A stretch of 64,000 nt of DNA, taken from the NCBI GenBank assembly GCA_022749755.1, contig CM040445.1, forward strand, positions 13,723,182 through 13,787,181, in the 5' to 3' direction. How positions within the stretch are numbered: position 1 is the stretch's first letter; every line of letters begins with the position of its first letter. The translations under genes and the position numbers were made by a program. The DNA comes from Azadirachta indica. Its lineage: Eukaryota; Streptophyta; Magnoliopsida; Sapindales; Meliaceae. Below the pieces are notes generated by a model, which saw nothing but the letters and a program-made list of their open reading frames with translations, had not been told where the DNA came from and did not search any database. Of the stretch, positions 23,801-37,502 are shown one piece after another.

Positions 23801-26800
23801 GTGTACACATATTTCAAATTTTTTGCTACAATACCCTTATTTTTTTCTTATATTTTTTTAGTTTTTTAAATGTAACGCATAAGATAGAATGTACAATAAA
23901 AAATTTGTAATGTGAATAAAAATTTGAAAATTAGAATAAATTAGTAAAAAAAAAATTATATAAAACAACTAGTAGTATAAAAATTACTTTACTTATATAA
24001 ATATGTTTTTTTAGGTCACAACTGCAATATATTCAATTATATACTACAATTTTTTTAACTTTTAATTGTAATTTTCAATTCTTTCGTTATAATTTTCAAC
24101 TTTTTCGATATAACTTTTAACTTTTTATGTTGTAATTCTCAATTTATGAGTTACGTTAAAATTATTATAATTTTCAACTCTTTCGTTATAATTCTCAAAC
24201 TTTTCGTTACAATTTTTAACTCTTTTATTGTACTTTTCAATTAATGACTTATATGTCAAATATAACTACATGAACCTTATCACAAACCCAAGGTCTTGGG
24301 TACCATAGCAGGGACCCAATGCTTTACTTTCTTCCTTTAATCTTGCTTTGGTATAGTTGATGATACATGTGCCAACATCAAATTGACCCTTTTCTCTCCA
24401 CAGTAAACCACTTTAGACCGCACAAATAGCTAGGCCCAAAGAAATAAACATGAACCAACCTCATTTTGAAATACCCAAGTTTATTGGTCAATACCAAAAA
24501 AAGGTTGAAATTGCTTCACTTTGGCTCACCTGAGTGCAGCTCTTTTATCACATATGCATATCCACATACGCCCATATTGCACCAAAAGCATAATCCCATC
24601 ACTAAAAATGGACAACCTGAGGGGTGAGTAGCTAAGCATTGTCCATCTCCATGTGCCACTTTCCAGTCAAAAAAAAAAAAAAAAAAAAAAAAAGCAGTTT
24701 CACTAAAATTTGTTCATTTGCCAATTGGGATTTATATGCAAATTGCTTTTAGTGACATGCACGTCTGAACAAAGAAAGTGATTCTCTTTAAAAGCACTTA
24801 TCATTTCATGTGCCCAGACAAAATAACTTATCCCTTCATTTCTGCTCGATTTTAATGTCCTACACGTCTACTCCAATTTTGCCATTTGGCTTCTCCTTTC
24901 TTGTGTTGTTGCAACATGGTAATTATAGGGTATTACCAAAGCAACCCCCGGCAATTAGGAACCAAATTAAGTGTTTATTTGATACCCGCTTCTAAAAACG
25001 TTTTTTAAGTGTTAACAAAATCCTTTTTTTTTCGTGACATTTGATTGTTTATAAAAAACAGTTTTAAATTAAAAAAAGTTGTTTTATTTTTATTAGAAAA
25101 AACTCAAATTTTGAATAAGTGAAAATAAAGATTTTGAGTTTTTTTTACTAAAAATTATTTGTAACAATTATATAATTAATAAACTTTTTTATAAGACCAC
25201 TTATAAAAACTCTATTTATAAAACGTCTATTATAAAAAATTATGTTTGAAAAATAATATTAAATATCTAAATCGACTTCTCTATAGATAGAAAAATATAT
25301 TTTTATTATCAAAATGTCTTTTAAAATATTTTTGTGTTGATTGATTATCACTAGAAAATTTTTTTTGAATAATTAAAAAAAGTTATTTTTTTATAATGAA
25401 ATAAGTCCAAATTTTAGATTTTGCTAATAAGAATTTTGAAATCTTTAAAAAATTAAATTGATTAAAATACTTTTATTTTATTTGTCTTTTAACACAACTT
25501 AGTCTACCAAAATATATAATTATACTATTTGTACTAAAACATGTACTTTACAGTCAAACAATAAATAATTTAATTTTTTTTTTTTAAAAAACTCTTCTGT
25601 TCAAAATTTTATAATGTATTATAGAAAAGTATATTTAAAAAGTTATATTAACGAGACTCTAACTTTATTAATTATTTTTTTTATGGTAATAATAGAAAAG
25701 CATTGGGCCACCCTCTTATAAGTTTTCTATTTTATTCTTATTTATTAAGTAATATAATCAAGCATCGGCCTATAGAGGGAAAAAAGTGGATTTGTAAGTA
25801 TTATGTTAAATTAATGGTTAATTAAATAGTTCTAAAGATTCTTGTATAATTGAACTATAGAAGATAGTGGGCAAAAGTAATGAAGGAAAATGATATGATA
25901 TGACATGATTAAGAAAAAGATAATATTAGAATAATAATAACAATAATAATAATAAAGTTTGAAAAAAGTATCATCATAACATAAAGCTTGTACAGAGAAT
26001 CTCCAGCAAAAGTGGAGATCTTGTATGAAAAATGTTTGTAGTTCAATCTTAGTGGATCAATTTAATAATACAAATAATATCAGCCGTTGCTCTAGTGAAA
26101 AATTTGTCATAAAATAAAATCTAGCACACCCAAATATTTTTATATGTTTAATGCTGTTAATTTTTATTTACTTGTAAAAAAAAATTAATTTTTAATGAAA
26201 ATTAACTTATGTTTTATTAATATTTAATATTTAGTACTTTTATTTTATAATTTTGTTCAATTTTGACATTTTAAAAATGGTAAAGTAAATTCAATAAAAT
26301 AAATTTCAAAATATTAAAGAGTTTTATGTGGTTCTTAAAAGGGTGATTTAGTCAAAGAATTAGTTATTTAAAAAATGATGAATGTAAATGATTATGACCC
26401 CTAGGCGAGCTATCTATTCTATGGGTAGAGTATTAGAAGGGAAAGGGAATGTGTTATCCAAACGACGACGTGAGAAGGCATGAGATGATCAAGTGCTGAC
26501 TAATACAAGCCACGCTCCTCCCACAATTCCCTTGTGTGCTCTAAATGCTACCAACTCTTCGTTTCCTCATCTAATTCTCTAATTAATACGACATTAATCT
26601 ATTCATTTTCGTTTCATAAATTTATAGTTAACATGAAATGTAATGAACCACAAGCATCACAATAGTGTTATTAATGAGCCATAAGAACCAATTTTAATAT
26701 TTTAATTTCTTATGCTAAATGCACTTGAAAAATTAATATTTTGAATCAAATACGTTTTTGTCTTCATTATTTTCTTAGTTCTTACCATTCATAAATCATT

Positions 26801-27294
26801 AAGCTAAATGATTTTGACAACAAAGTTGTCCCTTGGCTAGGAAGCAAAATTAAAACGATGGCAATCAAGTACTTACCATTAATTATTACTAGCCTAGAAA
26901 TCCACTATTGTTATTAGAAACATAACACAATATTTTTAATAACAAATCAAAATTATTTTTATGAACAAAAGTAAAATTTGATATTAATCCCTTACATATG
27001 TTTGCAATTTTCTTTTTTTTTTTTGTGAAGACTACATTTGTTTGCAATTTAGTTTACGCAATTTAACGCCAATAACTTTTTGCCATCTACAAATTCGATT
27101 GAATTATTCATTTCTATTTTTCATATTTGGCAACACTTTACCCATTTCATATGCACACAAATGAACAATAGACTACTCACACGCACGCACACAAAACGAC
27201 GTAGGAAATAGGAATCACCGCACTTTCTTCCTTATCCAGAACTCTTGAAGTGCTCTCTCATGCGAGCAAGACAAAAGACACTACTGTTTATCCT
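20817..27294. other. Long spacer between divergent AP3D and BTS
   Basis: No gene is supported in this stretch. TGGGCY-type motifs cluster at 21625-21735 (AGGCCC, TGGCCC, GGGCCG, GTGGGC), as in promoters of housekeeping genes. A promoter-like patch lies at 23390-23560. A 21-base tandem repeat array lies at 24070-24250 and a poly(A) run of 25 at 24669-24693. The stretch 24960-25600 has TIR-like AT-rich fragments without clear ends. The remainder is AT-rich. Confidence 0.5.
24070..24250. repeat. Degenerate 21-bp tandem repeat array
   Basis: About eight copies of a unit close to AATTTTCAACTCTTTCGTTAT follow each other, with one longer spacer near 24140-24160. Copies differ at a few positions (CTCAAACTTTTCGTTAC, TTTAACTCTTTTATTGT). 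It is a small minisatellite in the AP3D-BTS spacer. Confidence 0.8.
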
Positions 27295-27393
27295 CACGTG
27301 CCATCCAACTCCACCTCACGTGACCGCCTTCTGCTCACATCATCATCCGCCGTGGCCAATTCATCCCACGTGGCACGGAGTCAACTATATATA
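27295..27393 (+). promoter_or_regulatory. BTS core promoter: three G-boxes and a TATA box
   Basis: CACGTG occurs at 27295-27300, 27317-27322 and 27367-27372, followed by TATATATA at 27386-27393. The start codon is about 190 bases further on, with no ATG in between. G-boxes are bound by bHLH factors. In Arabidopsis the IVc bHLHs (ILR3/bHLH105, bHLH104, bHLH115) and PYE act on iron genes and are themselves partners of BTS. This supports iron-responsive control with feedback, as inference. Confidence 0.65.
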
Positions 27394-27581
27394 CAGGCAC
27401 ATTGTCATCAGATTTACAAACAAAAGCACAAAACAAGCAAACAAATAAAATAAAATAAAATAATAAAAGTAAAACCAGACAGCCACCTCCTCTCCTCCTC
27501 TCTTCTCTACTCCGTTGAACGTTCAACAAATACAAAAACGAGAGCGTTACACAGACTGCAGAGCAATATAAAGACAAAGAA

Positions 27582-30500
27582 ATGACGACGTTGTTGCCGG
27601 AACTGCAGCGAAGAGACGCCGTGATGACGGAATCCGTGGATACAACAACGTCCTCTAGACGTTGCTTGAAGAGCTCAGAGCAAGACTCTCCGATTTTGAT
27701 CTTTTGCTTCTTCCATAAAGCGGTGCGCAATGAGCTCGACGCGCTTCACCAATTGGCTATGAAGTTTGCTATTGGTCATCGTGTTGACTTCGCCCCTTGT
27801 TTGAACGGTACCGTATATTGCGCTCGGTTTACAAGCACCACTCCAATGCTGAAGACGAGGTACAATTTGAATTGAAATTTAAATTATTAGCAATAACTAT
27901 ACATAATGCTCCGTAAGAATGTTATACAATTTTATTTTCTTTTACTGGTTTTTTAGTTTTAAATTTGCCTGTTGTGTCGATTGTTGTTGCCTGTAATTTA
28001 ATCATGCATGTTATATTGGAGAATTTTCTGAGTTTTTAGCTGTGTTATTACACATTCTTGTTGAAAAATGGTGCTAACGTTACTTTGTAAGCTGATATTG
28101 TGAGCTACTTGTTTTCTGTTGATTCAAGTTTTTTCAAATTATGAGCTTATTAAAATTGGAGGATAGAACTAATTGCAACTTTTATTTTGGAAAAAAAAAA
28201 TAGAAAAGAAAAATTTGAAACCAAAGTGAAATTTGAGAAAGTACGACTTCAGTGCTTTCACCTTATTTTTTTTTCACTAATATTCTCTTTGTCTATTAAT
28301 TTTCTTCTTACCGTGTAGTCTTTACCTTTTCTTATTCTAAATTTTTTTATGTGACAATTTTCTTTTTCTTGGTAACGCTTTAGTTTCTAAAATTCATATT
28401 TAATTAGGCTTCCCGCCAAGAAAGGAATTGAAGAAAGGGAAATACAAGTAATGTTTGTATTATATATTGAAGTGACTATTCAATAATGCCATGGTTGTGG
28501 ATGCAGCATCTCAACATACCTATTTAATTTGAAAATTTGCCAATATAATTTTCTTCAAACTGCAGTGAATTGTCATGAAGAGTGCTTCAAACTGTCCGAT
28601 TTAGGATAGTACAAACTATGCGGGGAGGGGAGGCATCTCTGGGGAGGGGCATGCTTGTAATTTTTTTGTCAAACCAAGGGCCAGTTCGCTCTTGCTAAAT
28701 TTTTTTCCTCTGCAATAGTCACTTTTCAAATTTAGTGGTGCAAACGTCCAGTTTCTGCGTTTTATTTTACATTGCTTGAAAGTGCTTGTATGCGCTGTTA
28801 GGTAGCGTACCCCTAGTGTTTCAGATGCGACCTTTCTTCACTAGGTACATTCTGTTTCCTACTTTTGTGACTTAATAAGTAGCCTAAAAATCAATAGGCA
28901 ATCGATAGTGGCTTTATATACATAATTCAATGCTTGCAAACAGCTAATGACATATAAATTTGTGTTGCATAGTATTTTGTCAATTGAAACCTAATTTATA
29001 AAATCAAAGTTTTCAGTAACTGCTGCTTCTAGTGCTACTGTGGGAGTGAATTTAGAAAAGCTCTCTTGCACTCTTGGTACTGATAACAACTTGAAGAATA
29101 TGTGCTGAATTTCTATCATTTTTACCCTGTCTTATAGACAAGATCTGTTTAGTGATATGACTTAAATTTCATTTTCTGATATGCCATATCCAGAATTTAT
29201 GACACAATGATTTTTGAAAAATGCAGGTTATCTTTCCAGCTCTTGATATACGTGTAAAGAACGTAGCAAAAACCTACTATCTTGAACATGAGAGTGAAAG
29301 CAATCTTTTTGATCATCTTTTTCAGCTGCTAAATTCTTACATGCAGAATGATGAAAGTTTCCCAAAGAAATTAGCATCTTGTTCCAGAGCCCTTCAGATA
29401 TCAATCAACCAGCACATGGCAAAAGAAGAGGAGCAGGTACAGCTCCATTCAGCGATGTTTATATTATTTTCTGGGTATTTGGGCAATTCATTGATTAAAC
29501 TCTTTTTACCATAGCGAAGACGTGCTAGAGAACAAAGAGGAAGAAAAATTTCAAAAATAATTGGGAATAAAATGATTGTAATTGAAGCGTACTCGGGTCA
29601 TATTGTTTATTTCTATAATTCTCAAAGTATAATGAATAAGACAACTAGTATGCCTGCCGACTTTCATTCAGTATTTATGATGTCAGATATTTTTCTGTAA
29701 GAGTTGCTATCTCTATTTAGTTTGTGTACTGTTGTCTGATTGATCTGATCATTTAGTGTCAGTATTCATCGACTTTGTTGAACTCTTGGCTCCAGGTAAC
29801 TTGGTTTTAATGGAACATACCATTCATTATATTTTTGATATTTAATCCCTATCCATCAATTGATGAATTTCATTAGTTTTCTATTATTTGATGTCAGCTT
29901 CTTTTAATTTTTCTCTTGCAGTTTCTCTATCTTGAATATCTTCTGGTTATTTTTCAATCTTCCCTGGATGATCTAATTTGCAAATTTGTTATTATTTTGT
30001 GATTGATCCAACTCATTTTAGAAAGGCAGCACTACTTTTCACGCTAATAACAAAAATGGTTAGACTAAAAAAGGTATTTTTTGCTTACTTTTCTTTTTTG
30101 AATTTTCCGGAAAGGAAATTGTATTTTTTTGCAGGAATATTTGATGTCTTTGGAATTTGTGCTGGTGGATTGTTCAGTATTTGTTTTCGCTTGTATTTGT
30201 ACCCATTATGGAGCTGAGACATCCACGTGTACATATGTCAAAGAAAGAAAAATTAAATGAGATATATCCTGTTTATTTGCAATCAAGAGGGATCATATGC
30301 TGTTTATGTATTATTTCAACTTCGCCACATGTCTTGCTGGTTGGAGAGATTTGTGTTCAAATTTTTGAATGTAAACTTTTACGGTTGTCATTCAACTCTT
30401 GAGATTAGAAGACTTTAGAGAATGATGAACTACCTAAACCTTCTCTTCTTCTTCTTCTTCTTCTTCTTCGGTGAAGCTGGTCTATTTTCAGTGCCATTGA

Positions 30501-33500
30501 GTGGACCTCTAGATAGGGAAACCAAAATCCCAGTTCGGGGTGGGGATGTCTTTCTTAGCTTGCCAAGCACCATGGAAATTGACAAAATGTCAGACATGAC
30601 CTTTTTTCTATTTTTTCCTAATTTTAATTATCAAAAGATAACCAGAAACTTAGTTTATGTTTTAGGAAAAGCAATTAAGTGAGTGTTTTGTCTGGTCTTT
30701 GGGGAAGGAGGAAAAGCAGATCGGTGATATCATCATAATAGCATATGGAATTATTGGTCTAGTTAGAATGTTATTCAATGCTGCGTTCAGTTTATTAGAA
30801 CTACTTGTTTACAAACTTTGCATTGTGTTGAATCTGTAATACTGGTGATTTAAATGCATCTAGATATTCTTTTTATATGTCTGAAAATGTGGATACCACT
30901 TATTTTTGAAAAAAATCTGACCGCTGTGTTGCTAGACTTGATTTACTGCCCAAAAGTGCACATTACCTTCATATTTTCTTCCCTGTGGATGCTTTAGTTT
31001 GTTAATGGAAAATGACACCGAATATGATCATGTACTTTCATTGTGCAGTTCCAGGACCTGGGGTCCAATCCATCTTCAAGTAAATTACTATTCACAAAAT
31101 AAAAAGTAAAATAATTTACAAATAAATTAATTATTTACTCCTTCCTTTTTTCTGCTTCCATATACTAAGGTAGAAAGGAAAAAATGAAAAGGTTAATATT
31201 ATGAACTAATACGTTTATAGAGTAATTGATTGGAGCCATTCTTACCATATTAAATTTAATTCATCCATTCATGCTCTTTCTGTATGAAGTGCTATTTATT
31301 TTGAATCTTTGCATGAACACAGAAATTTGGTTGTTAAATTCTATTTATTTCTGTCAGGTCTTTCCTTTGCTCATTGAGAAGTTTTCACTAGAAGAACAAG
31401 CATCTCTGGTTTGGCAGTTTTTCTGCAGCATTCCTGTGAATATGATGGCAGAGTTCCTTCCATGGCTTTCATCCTCTATTTCAACTGACGAATATCAGGA
31501 TATGCGGAAGTGCTTGAGCAAGATAGTACCAGAAGAAAAGCTTCTTCGGCAGGCAAGACTTCAGTTTGTTCTGAGGATTAAACTTTTTCTGGATATCTTT
31601 TGGTGAGTGCATATAGCTGATTAAAACTTTTGTCTTTCGAAGGTTATTTTCACCTGGATGGAAAGGAGAAAGGGTGCTGAAAATATCAAAAGCTATGTCG
31701 ATGATTCTGAGGTCCAGTTTCCTTTAGATTCAACTGCTAACAGATTGACTCAACAAATGGACAGAATAAACCGTGCTTGTGAGTCACCGAAGACTGGAAA
31801 AAGGAAATATTTAGAACCCAGCAATGAGGTTTCTAATATCCCTAGAACATATCCAATTGATGAAATACTGCTTTGGCACAATGCAATAAAACAAGAGTTG
31901 AATGAGATAGCCGAGGAGTCTAGGAAGATACAACTTTCTGATGATTTTACTAATTTGTCAGCCTTCAATGAACGGTTGCAATTCATCGCTGAAGTTTGCA
32001 TCTTCCATAGGTATTTGCTTTATTTTTATGTTATACAATTCTGGAATATTCCCTTGTTCAGACGATAAATGTGATGTTGGGGGATCCTTATTTCCAATCT
32101 TCGTTTATTTTTATATTCTTCCTATGGTGTTTACCTGTGAAAGATTAATAACCAGTATAGTATAATTGATATTTCTCTCTTCAGCTGAAGCATTTCTTCT
32201 TTCCTGGTTGCAGTATTGCTGAGGACAAGGTCATATTCCCTGCTATAGACAAAGAGTTCTCTTTTACCCAGGAGCATGCTGAAGAAGAAAGCCAATTTAA
32301 TGACTTTAGGTTTTTGATTGAAAATATACAAAGTGAGGGAGCAATTTCTACTTCTTCTGCTGAGTTTTATGCAAAGCTATGCTCACATGCTGATCAAATA
32401 ATGGAAAGAATAAAAGGGCACTTCCACAAAGAGGAAGTTCAGGTGAGCTTTTTATGTTTGTTTACGAATTCTTTTAGCAATGTTTGTGTGCTGTTGTAAA
32501 CTTACACTGCAAGACTGAATTTAATTCTATTAAGTTGAAATGAGCGCTTCTTGGTAATTAGTAGTGTGATAAGACATGGAAGTCTTCTTTGGAGTTATAT
32601 TAAATTTCCCACCTCATCACGTGCTATAGTAAAGATGGTAAAGAGAAAATTATAGGTTATTTAAGAAGTATCTGGCATCAAAACTCCTTTTCAATTCTTG
32701 AAACATATAAGTTCCTTGTATTTGTAGGTTCTTCCACTTGCTCGGAAACACTTTAGCTTCAAAAGGCAGCAGGAAATTTTGTACCAAAGCTTGTGCGAAA
32801 TGCCGTTAAAATTGATTGAGCGTGTCTTACCATGGCTGATGGGATCGCTGACTGAAGAAGAAGCCAGGAGTTTCCTCAAAAATATGAAATCTGCAGGTAT
32901 TATATCCATCCCCTCTATAGTAACAGGATACAAGATAATTTTTGTCCAACAAATATACTGTTAATACATATGACACTAAATTTTTGTCTACTTCTTTGAT
33001 ACAGCTCCATCAACAGATACTGCTCTCATCACACTTTTCTGTGGCTGGGCTTGCAAGGGTCGGAATCAGAGTCTATGTTTATCTCCAAATGCAGTTGCTT
33101 CTTGTCCTTTGAAAAGTTACACTGATATTGAAGAAAATTTTGCTCAGTCATGCTGTGCAGGCACTTCAGGATTGTGTACTGATGCAGGTCCAATATCTAT
33201 TCAAGGAGATCAAATAAAAAGACCACTCAAGCGAAACATATCCCCATCATGTAAAAATTGCATTGCCCTTCATCCCTTAGAATCTGTAACTTCCCATGAA
33301 ATATCTTGCAGTGATCGTTCTTGTTGTGTCCCTGGTTTAGGAGTAAACAGTAATAATCTAGGTTTGAGTTCTCATTCTACAGCTAAGTCCTTGCGGTCCT
33401 TGTCTTTCAGCCCTCCTGCTCCATCTCTTAACTCCAGTCTGTTCATCTGGGAAACAGATAATAGCTTTTATGATGTTGGATCTGCTGAACGACCAATTGA

Positions 33501-36500
33501 TACCATATTCAAATTTCATAAAGCCATAAGCAAAGACTTGGAGTATCTGGATGTTGAATCTGGAAAACTGAGCGACTGTGATGAGACATTCCTGCGACAG
33601 TTTATTGGAAGATTCCATCTTCTATGGGGCTTATACAGAGCTCACAGTAATGCTGAGGATGAAATTGTTTTCCCAGCACTGGAGTCCAAAGAGGCACTAC
33701 ATAACGTGAGTCACTCATACACGCTGGACCATAAGCAGGAGGAAAAACTATTTGCAGATATTGCATGTGTTCTTTCTGAGATTTCACAACTTTATGAAAG
33801 CCTGCAGAAGGCCCATTTGGAGAAGAACAATGAATTTTCAGCTGACCACGAAGGTGCTAACAAGAGAAAGTATAATGAGCTAACTACTAAGCTTCAAGGA
33901 ATGTGCAAATCTATAAAAGTTACCCTAGATCAGCATATTCTTATGGAAGAACTTGAGCTATGGCCATTATTTGGTAGACATTTTTCTATAGAGGAGCAAG
34001 ACAAAATAGTTGGCCGCATAATTGGATCTACAGGTGCTGAGGTCCTCCAATCGATGCTACCGTGGGTAACTTCTGCCCTTACTCAGGATGAGCAAAATAA
34101 AATGATGGACACATGGAAGCATGCAACCAAAAACACAATGTTCAATGATTGGCTTAATGAATGCTGGAAAGGACCTCCAGAATCATCTTCTCAGACTGAC
34201 ACATCAGATGCTAACATTTGTCAGAAAGGTATCTGCTGTGCTCTTAGTGATTACATTCCACTGGCTGGTTTTTACTTGATTGGAATGGTCGCAGTTTTCT
34301 GAACAGATTTTGGATTTACCAAAATTTAATTCTTGATCATATAGTTTATTTCCTATATATAGTTAGTTTGAGAAATATTTAAATCATTTGAACTATTTGT
34401 TTCTAGAAAATGATCTCCACGAAAGCTTGGACCAAAGTGATTCAATGTTTAAGCCTGGATGGAAAGATATCTTTCGTATGAATCAAAATGAGCTTGAGGC
34501 TGAGATCAGAAAGGTTTACAGGGACCCAAGTATTGATCCAAGGAGAAAAGCATACCTAGTTCAAAATCTAATGACTAGGTGTGGTTCAAACACTATTATC
34601 TGCTTTATTTATCTCATAATCTACCAGAATGTACTTTTTTATTATTTAATACCAGAATATGCTTTGTGTGTTGTGATTTCTTGTTTCTTGTCTTTTTATT
34701 TTCTTCTTAAACTTCCATCATGAGTCCTGCATAATCAATCAGCATATGGTTTATTTTAGTCGCTGGATAGCTACTCAGCAGAAGTTACCACAAGCTACAG
34801 CTGAGGAAACTTCTAAAGGTGAGGAAGTGCTGGACTGTTCACCATCATACCGAGACCCAGAGAAACAAGTGTTTGGATGTGAGCACTACAAAAGAAACTG
34901 CAAAATTCGTGCTGCTTGCTGTGGCAAGCTATTTACCTGTAGATTTTGCCATGACAAAGTGAGCGATCACTCAATGGATAGGTAATATTTCATATTTTTT
35001 CTTACATTGAAGGTGAGGCTTTATTGTACGTGATGTTTGGTTTAATCATTGCAGAAAAGCAACATCAGAAATGATGTGCATGCATTGCCTTAAGATTCAG
35101 CCTGTTGGACCAAACTGCTCAACACCTTCTTGCAACGGGCTATCTATGGCAAAGTACTACTGCAACATATGCAAATTTTTTGATGATGAAAGGTGCATGA
35201 GTTACAACTGAAAGTTCCATATTTAATACCTTGTCCTTGATTTTGAATGATCAAAACCAACTAATTTGATGCACATAAAGTACTGGTAGTTGAGATATCC
35301 TGGATACTATCGCTGAGTTCTTTTTTATGTTTGGTTAGAAGGAATCAAATATGAATAGAATGGGGATTCTTTTGTAGATGTTAATTCAACTTCTAGCCAT
35401 TCAAGTAAATTCTTTAGTTGTCAAATGGACTTAGGTGAGGATTTCCATGGATTGCCCATTCAGCCTAAACGGCAGAATTATAATTCCTCACCAAGGGGTC
35501 AGGATTCCTAATTGTGTTGCTTTATCCTATTTACCTTTCAACTTTACTCCACACCAGTTTCTATTTTTAGTTAGATAATATAATTTATCAACATTTTAAT
35601 AAATATAGATTTTTAAAATGTAAATTAAAAACAACTATTTATAAGTTATCATAAAAAATTACATTGATCTAATTTATAGTTATATAATAAAATCAATAAA
35701 CATAATTGATTGTTTTTACAAATTATTTTTTTTCAAATATAATTAGTTCTTTTATAAATTGATTCTGCGTTTCATATACATAAGAATTTCTATAGTTGGT
35801 GAAAATTGTTAAGTCGTCCTAGATGTATGGTCTATGATTTATTTTGTGACTTTGTTAGATTGTTCTTGATATAAAGAAAAATAAATGACTATTTGACCAT
35901 ACAAGCATCATCAAGCTATTGGTGTGTTGTAGTGTCTTTGAAATTTGTAACTAAAAGAAGAAAATATTTTTAGAGAAATGAAAACTATAGATTTGTTGAT
36001 GATGCTTGCAGAAATTTAAGGAAATAACCTTGCTAGTGTATACAATATGAGGTCTACTTTGTGTTTAATTGTTCATGGTGTGTTCACCATAAAAGCCTAC
36101 CTAATCTGCCTTGTGTTTTTCGTAGAAGTTTAATTATAACAGTGGTTGATTTAATAACAAGTACTCCCGTTTAAGATTTAATAAGTAAGCTTCATACTAC
36201 TAAATTGAAAGTGATGGTTCTCTTTAACCTGTACTTGTGAATTATTTATCTATTTCAGAAATGTGTATCCTTCTGTTCAGCATTTGAAATAATGTGTTAA
36301 TTCGTTAGCAATTTGCAATTTTCTATTTCAGGACTGTGTATCATTGTCCATTTTGCAATTTATGCCGTGTTGGGGGAGGTCTTGGTGTTGATTTTTTCCA
36401 TTGCATGACTTGCAATTGTTGCCTTGGATTGAAGTTACTGAACCATAAGTGCATGGAAAAATGTCTAGAAACAAATTGCCCCATCTGCTGTGATTTCCTT

Positions 36501-37502
36501 TTCACGTCAAGTGAAACAGTTAGGGCTCTACCTTGCGGCCATTACATGCATTTGGCTTGCTTTCAGGTCTCTATTTTACTGATACTTACGATTCTGTCCA
36601 TTTTCTTTCACATATTTTTTCTTCCTATGAGACATTTCAAAGACAGTAGTTTAATTTGATCATGTTGTGATCTGTTAGGCATACACTTGCAGTCACTACA
36701 CCTGTCCAATTTGCAGCAAGTCTTTGGGAGATATGGCAGTAAGAGAACTCTCTCATTTTTTTTCTTTTCTGAGGGACACAAATATCTGTAGCCAACTTCT
36801 ATAATTTGTCTATCTTCGAGTGCAAATATTATTAAAGCATCATTATATATCTTCATTGTTTCTGAATATGCTCAGATATACTTTGGCATGCTAGATGCGC
36901 TTCTGGCCACTGAGGAGCTTCCAGATGAATATAGGAATCGTTTTCAGGTGCATTTTCTTCCGCATCTCCCTGCCTCTCCATCTCCACTGCTCTTTAATGC
37001 CTTTGATTTGGTTATTTACAAGCCGTTGAACAACTTCATCTGAAGTAAATTATAGTCTTATGAGTGATTTTGCCAGCATATTTCAAGTTTACAAATTATA
37101 GTCTAATATCTTTCTTTTTCTAGATAATTGATAACATAAAAATGCTCTGGATACTGGATTAGAAAAATTAAAAAGAAAGGGTAGGACACTCAAATCTTGA
37201 AAGATCACAAGTATCATTCGTCTTATTTATGCACTGCTCACAAAAATCTACATAATATTATCGTGTTAACTTTGGCAGAAAGATCTTATCTGGTAGTAGC
37301 AATCTGTTGTCCAGGTTATTCACTTTTTAAGTTGTCTAATTAAGGTGCCACATTCCAGGATATACTTTGCAATGACTGCGAGCGAAAAGGTATAGCACGC
37401 TTCCATTGGTTATATCATAAATGTGGATTCTGTGGATCTTACAACACCCGGGTGATCAAGAGTGAGGCAATAGTTCCCAACTCTTCTTCATCATACAAAT
37501 GA
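27582..37502 (+). CDS. BTS: BRUTUS: hemerythrin / CHY zinc finger / RING E3 ubiquitin ligase
   Basis: Fourteen exons: 27582-27859, 29227-29436, 31358-31552, 31643-32010, 32214-32442, 32728-32896, 33005-34228, 34407-34578, 34760-34981, 35055-35192, 36332-36566, 36679-36738, 36876-36947 and 37359-37502. The order is three iron-binding hemerythrin domains (about residues 40-175, 295-440, 645-810; e.g. [17 protein letters not shown]), a CHY zinc finger (GCEHYKRNC), a CTCHY finger, a C3H2C3 RING ([21 protein letters not shown]) and a zinc ribbon ([11 protein letters not shown]). BTS is a nuclear iron sensor that ubiquitinates IVc bHLH factors and limits iron uptake. The third domain ([19 protein letters not shown]) matches BTS rather than BTSL1/2. 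One base is missing after GACTT (27789-27790): exon 1 runs into a wrong frame and the true frame resumes at 27791. With it restored, the length would be about 1,238 residues, as in the family. Intron 3 has a GC donor. Confidence 0.95.
30441..30469 (+). repeat. (TTC)n microsatellite in BTS intron 2
   Basis: About 29 bases of TTC repeats in the 1.9-kb second BTS intron. The surrounding open readings (29978-30682) are intronic and match no family. Confidence 0.85.

Noticed and set aside
29978..30682. Open readings in BTS intron 2
   Set aside because: They are AT-rich or TTC-repeat driven, lie between well-supported exons and match nothing.
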